DNA of 7,252 bases from Gammaproteobacteria bacterium (GTDB lineage: Bacteria; Pseudomonadota; Gammaproteobacteria; UBA9214). This document shows positions 5,503-7,252 of the stretch, one piece after another (the first letter of the stretch is position 1; every line of letters starts with the position of its first letter). Both the position numbers and the translations under genes were made by a program. The DNA lies in assembly GCA_003454335.1 (NCBI GenBank), contig DMKK01000237.1, positions 1 to 7,252 of the forward strand, written 5' to 3'. Under the pieces are notes generated by a model, which saw only the letters and a program-made list of their open reading frames with translations, made no database searches and was not told the origin of the DNA.

Positions 5503-5853
5503 TTATTGAACGCTGCCAAACCCCGTGTCGGAACAACCGGCAGGCGGTTCAATCCCGGCAAGCTTGCACCCCTGCGTGATCGGACCACCCGGAAACAGGC
5601 TGTAGAGATATTTCATGCCACCCCTGGAATGGAATTTCTCTTCCAGCGCATCATGCAACTCACGTGAATTGATACTTGGCGCATCATGGCGGGAGAAAAA
5701 CTCCTGCAAGGCACTCACCATCGCCCAGTGGTCGGCCAGCGGAATCAGGCCTGCATCTCTGGCACTGTTCGCCGCCGAGTCCCTCGTCCAGCCAGTCGGG
5801 GCATATGGAAAATCCGGATTTGTGGCGCCGTTACTGCCTATGGAATCTGTCAT
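5503..5853 (-). CDS. TusE/DsrC/DsvC-family sulfur-carrier protein with extended C-terminus
   Basis: DsrC-family proteins carry sulfur on a mobile C-terminal cysteine arm; DsrC delivers a trisulfide between DsrAB and the DsrMKJOP complex, while TusE serves tRNA thiolation. The 116-residue product shows the family core: GWTRDSA (21-27), IPLADHWAMVSALQEFF (37-53), SINSRELHDAL (60-70), KYLYSLFPGGPITQGCKLAG (81-100). Cys96 and Cys107 are spaced exactly as CysB and CysA of DsrC (C-x10-C). TusE keeps only the latter, so this is DsrC-like. The oddity is the end: in DsrC the CysA is penultimate, whereas here nine residues (SDTGFGSVQ) follow it. The N-terminus is Asn/Gly-rich and lacks the usual DEDGF start. 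GAGGAG six bases before the ATG fixes the start. No dsrAB or dsrMKJOP is in view. It could be a carrier for another heterodisulfide-type system or a regulatory paralogue. Confidence 0.85.
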   Translation of the reverse strand: MTDSIGSNGATNPDFPYAPTGWTRDSAANSARDAGLIPLADHWAMVSALQEFFSRHDAPSINSRELHDALEEKFHSRGGMKYLYSLFPGGPITQGCKLAGIEPPAGCSDTGFGSVQ

Positions 5854-5897
5854 TTCTGCTCCTCTGTGGTAATTCGACTTTTTTTATACCTGTTAAA

Positions 5898-5926
5898 ACT
5901 GTAGTCGCCCCCGGTGAACCTGGCAA
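5898..5926 (-). promoter_or_regulatory. Candidate sigma-70 promoter for the DsrC-like gene
   Basis: On the minus strand TTGCCA (5926-5921) and TACAGT (5903-5898) are separated by 17 bases, matching the -35 at five of six and the -10 at four of six positions. Transcription would start near 5890, about 37 bases before the ATG. It sits in the 89-bp gap after the CopD-like gene, so the DsrC-like gene can be expressed independently as well as by read-through. Confidence 0.45.
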
Positions 5927-5942
5927 GGGGATAACGGCAATA

Positions 5943-6404
5943 TTATGCCAGCAGGTAACGCCCGCCCGAAGCAATGGCAATAATCGCAAGACCGATTAAC
6001 AGGTTGATACCCACCAGGCTGCGTATCTGCGCCAGGCTTTTCCCGCCGGTCGCCCAGTCTTCAGCCGCGACCGCACGTTTCAGCCGCTTGAAGGGGGCAA
6101 AAAAGACATGAAAGAAAATAAGTATCATCACGTAACCGGTCCATATCATTATGTGTACATGCAGCCCCACAGCAGCAAAGCCACCGTAGAACGACAATAT
6201 CATCCAGTAGCCGGTCACCAGCAGGGTAGCAATCGCAGCGAACACCAGGGGAAAGAACCTTTTGAAAACGCCCACCCACAGTGTCAACCGCACGGGTGGC
6301 TCCAGCTGACCGGCCGCTATCGGGCGCAGGACCACGTGCGCAAAGAACATCCCGCCAACCCAGATAACCGCTGCCAGTATGTGCAAGAACAAGGCTATAC
6401 CCAT
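5943..6404 (-). CDS. CopD-like four-helix integral membrane protein
   Basis: The 153-residue protein has four predicted membrane helices at about 1-26, 50-71, 81-103 and 130-152, and a basic loop KRLKRAV (106-112). The first helix (LFLHILAAVIWVGGMFFAH) is the hallmark of the CopD/copper-resistance D domain and of related small heme-b-type membrane proteins. Histidines at 8, 23, 82, 84 and 99 lie in or near helices and could bind heme or copper. CopD proteins are usually larger and fused or paired with CopC; neither is seen here, so a copper function is not assured. AGGAG seven bases upstream confirms the ATG. The gene lies upstream of the DsrC-like gene on the same strand and is divergent from the NYN-domain gene across a 100-bp control region. 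Confidence 0.75.
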   Translation of the reverse strand: MGIALFLHILAAVIWVGGMFFAHVVLRPIAAGQLEPPVRLTLWVGVFKRFFPLVFAAIATLLVTGYWMILSFYGGFAAVGLHVHIMIWTGYVMILIFFHVFFAPFKRLKRAVAAEDWATGGKSLAQIRSLVGINLLIGLAIIAIASGGRYLLA

Positions 6405-6420
6405 TTTCTACTCCTGATGT

Positions 6421-6451
6421 TTAAAAAGATCACTTGTGCATTGTACAATGC
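6421..6451 (+). promoter_or_regulatory. Candidate promoter of the NYN-domain gene with 14-bp palindromic operator
   Basis: GCATTGTACAATGC (6438-6451) is a perfect 14-bp palindrome in the 100-bp gap between the divergent CopD-like and NYN genes. It contains TACAAT (6444-6449), a five-of-six -10, 17 bases after TTAAAA (6421-6426, four of six to the -35). A dimeric regulator bound there would cover the -10 of the rightward gene and could also affect the leftward one. The protein that binds is unknown. Confidence 0.4.
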
Positions 6452-6504
6452 CGCTATCGCCAGCTCCGTTTTAATTACCGATTTAAATTCAGGAACACGT
6501 TTTT

Positions 6505-7038
6505 ATGACACAGCCAGACACCAGCAACAACGTCCTCATCAGCCAGTCTGTTGCCATCCTGATCGACGGCAACAATATTGAACGCAGCATTCATTCAGAA
6601 ACCAACAAGCAGAACACCATGCTCAATTTCGATACCCTGGTACCTCGTCTGCTGGGAAATCGCGGCCTGAACCGCCTGGTGTACTTCCGTGAAGGCAAAC
6701 AGATTTCAACCAAGCTGCAGGAACGTCTGCACGCCAATTACCACGGTTCGGTGCGCCCTTGCCATAAAAGCGCAGACATCCCGCTCTCCATCAAGGCAAC
6801 GCAGCTGTCCAACAAGGTCGATGCGATCATTATCATGTCCGGCGACTCGGATTTTGTCGAACTGGTCCGACATCTGAAAGCTGAGGGTGTGCGCGTCGAG
6901 ATTGCAGCCGTCCCGGCGACCACCTCGCGGTTGCTGACGGATGAGGCTGATTATTTTCATGAGATTACCAGCAACGACTGGTTTACGCTGGAGACCAAGA
7001 AACCAGCGCGGAAGAAATCTGGCAAGAGCGACACGTAA
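6505..7038 (+). CDS. NYN-domain protein (LabA/DUF88 family), putative ribonuclease
   Basis: NYN domains are PIN-like nucleases that cut RNA with a cluster of acidic residues and a metal ion. In this 177-residue protein the signature parts are VAILIDGNNIE (16-26, Asp21), KSADIPLSIKATQL (88-101, Asp91), and IIIMSGDSDFVELVRHL (108-124, Asp114 and Asp116), followed by GVRVEIAAVP (128-137). All four expected acidic positions are present, so it should be active. The C-terminal tail is basic (KKPARKKSGK, 165-174) and may bind RNA. There is no signal peptide, so it is cytoplasmic. CAGGAA lies about ten bases before the ATG. It is a single-gene unit divergent from the CopD-like gene. The target RNA is unknown. 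There is no sign of a paired antitoxin, so a toxin-antitoxin role is not supported. Confidence 0.88.
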   Translation: MTQPDTSNNVLISQSVAILIDGNNIERSIHSETNKQNTMLNFDTLVPRLLGNRGLNRLVYFREGKQISTKLQERLHANYHGSVRPCHKSADIPLSIKATQLSNKVDAIIIMSGDSDFVELVRHLKAEGVRVEIAAVPATTSRLLTDEADYFHEITSNDWFTLETKKPARKKSGKSDT

Positions 7039-7094
7039 TTTTATGGAGAGTTAACCCGGCAAATGAATATTTCGTATTAATTCTGGATCAACCT

Positions 7095-7199
7095 TGTAGG
7101 AGCGTCGTCGCCTACAGGGATGGTCACTACGGGCATCCTGCCCTCTCGTGACACTTGTACATCCCTGTACATCGTAGGTGAGGGGCGTGAGCAGGATGC
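7095..7199. repeat. Nested inverted-repeat (REP/MITE-like) non-coding element
   Basis: After the NYN gene no further coding region is seen to the window end. TGTAGG (7095-7100) pairs with CCTACA (7111-7116) as a small hairpin. Overlapping it, TACAGGGATG (7113-7122) pairs with CATCCCTGTA (7160-7169), enclosing GTCAC/GTGAC (7123-7127, 7148-7152) and GGGCA/TGCCC (7131-7135, 7139-7143) around a 3-base loop, which gives one long stem of about 20 pairs. GCATCCTGC (7133-7141) can alternatively pair with GCAGGATGC (7191-7199), and TGTACAT is directly repeated (7156, 7166). Such alternative structures are typical of repeated extragenic palindromes. No T-run follows the main stem. Confidence 0.6.
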
Positions 7200-7252
7200 G
7201 GAAGCTTCATGCCTCAGCACATCCTACTGTCTCGGCTGTATTTTTTGTACGG

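Noticed and set aside
6108..6581. A 157-codon plus-strand open frame antisense to the CopD-like gene
   Set aside because: It lies mostly opposite a gene with a clear ribosome site and four membrane helices, encodes a low-complexity His/Gln-rich product and has no family resemblance; it is a shadow frame.
6505..7038. NYN protein as a toxin of a toxin-antitoxin pair
   Set aside because: No small antitoxin gene lies next to it on either strand, and NYN/LabA proteins commonly occur alone.
7095..7199. CRISPR array or intrinsic terminator at the right end
   Set aside because: There are no regularly spaced direct repeats with unique spacers, and the stem is not followed by a T-run; a palindromic repeat element fits better.

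Overview
The window looks like a chromosomal piece of a sulfur-oxidising gammaproteobacterium. The main reasons are a SoxXA cytochrome pair, a DsrE2-type sulfurtransferase-family protein and a DsrC/TusE-family sulfur carrier within about 6 kb, together with a NapC/NirT-type tetraheme cytochrome c, moderate GC, good Shine-Dalgarno sequences and a palindromic repeat of the REP type. The species cannot be named from this sequence.

Layout from left to right. At 1-1244 on the minus strand, soxX and soxA overlap by ATGA; they encode the periplasmic c-type cytochrome complex that starts thiosulfate oxidation. A 350-bp divergent region (1245-1594) follows. It holds a near-consensus FNR/ANR box placed ideally for a class II promoter in front of the next operon. 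That plus-strand operon (1595-3132) encodes a membrane-anchored tetraheme cytochrome and an exported ankyrin-repeat protein. A strong stem-loop at 3155-3174 separates it from the convergent minus-strand dsrE2-like gene (3199-3810). Further along are a small minus-strand protein with a ferredoxin-like pattern (4001-4267) and a plus-strand exported protein built on a phage tail-collar domain (4483-4995).

A second minus-strand cluster runs from 6404 down to 5095: a CopD-like four-helix membrane protein, a DsrC-like protein that keeps both redox cysteines but has an unusual C-terminal tail, and an unrecognised 125-residue protein. A short GC stem plus T6 lies between the last two. Finally, a plus-strand NYN-domain (LabA/DUF88) putative RNase is at 6505-7038, with a 14-bp perfect palindrome over its likely promoter. 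The last 200 bp contain a non-coding nested inverted-repeat element.

Working model (inference): SoxXA, helped by SoxYZ/SoxB encoded elsewhere, handles periplasmic thiosulfate. The DsrE2-like and DsrC-like proteins handle cytoplasmic or membrane-side persulfide sulfur. The tetraheme cytochrome moves electrons between the quinone pool and a periplasmic partner under low-oxygen control. No phage, IS, CRISPR, tRNA or rRNA was found. The most interesting items are the DsrC variant and its unknown neighbour, and the FNR-type control of the cytochrome/ankyrin operon.
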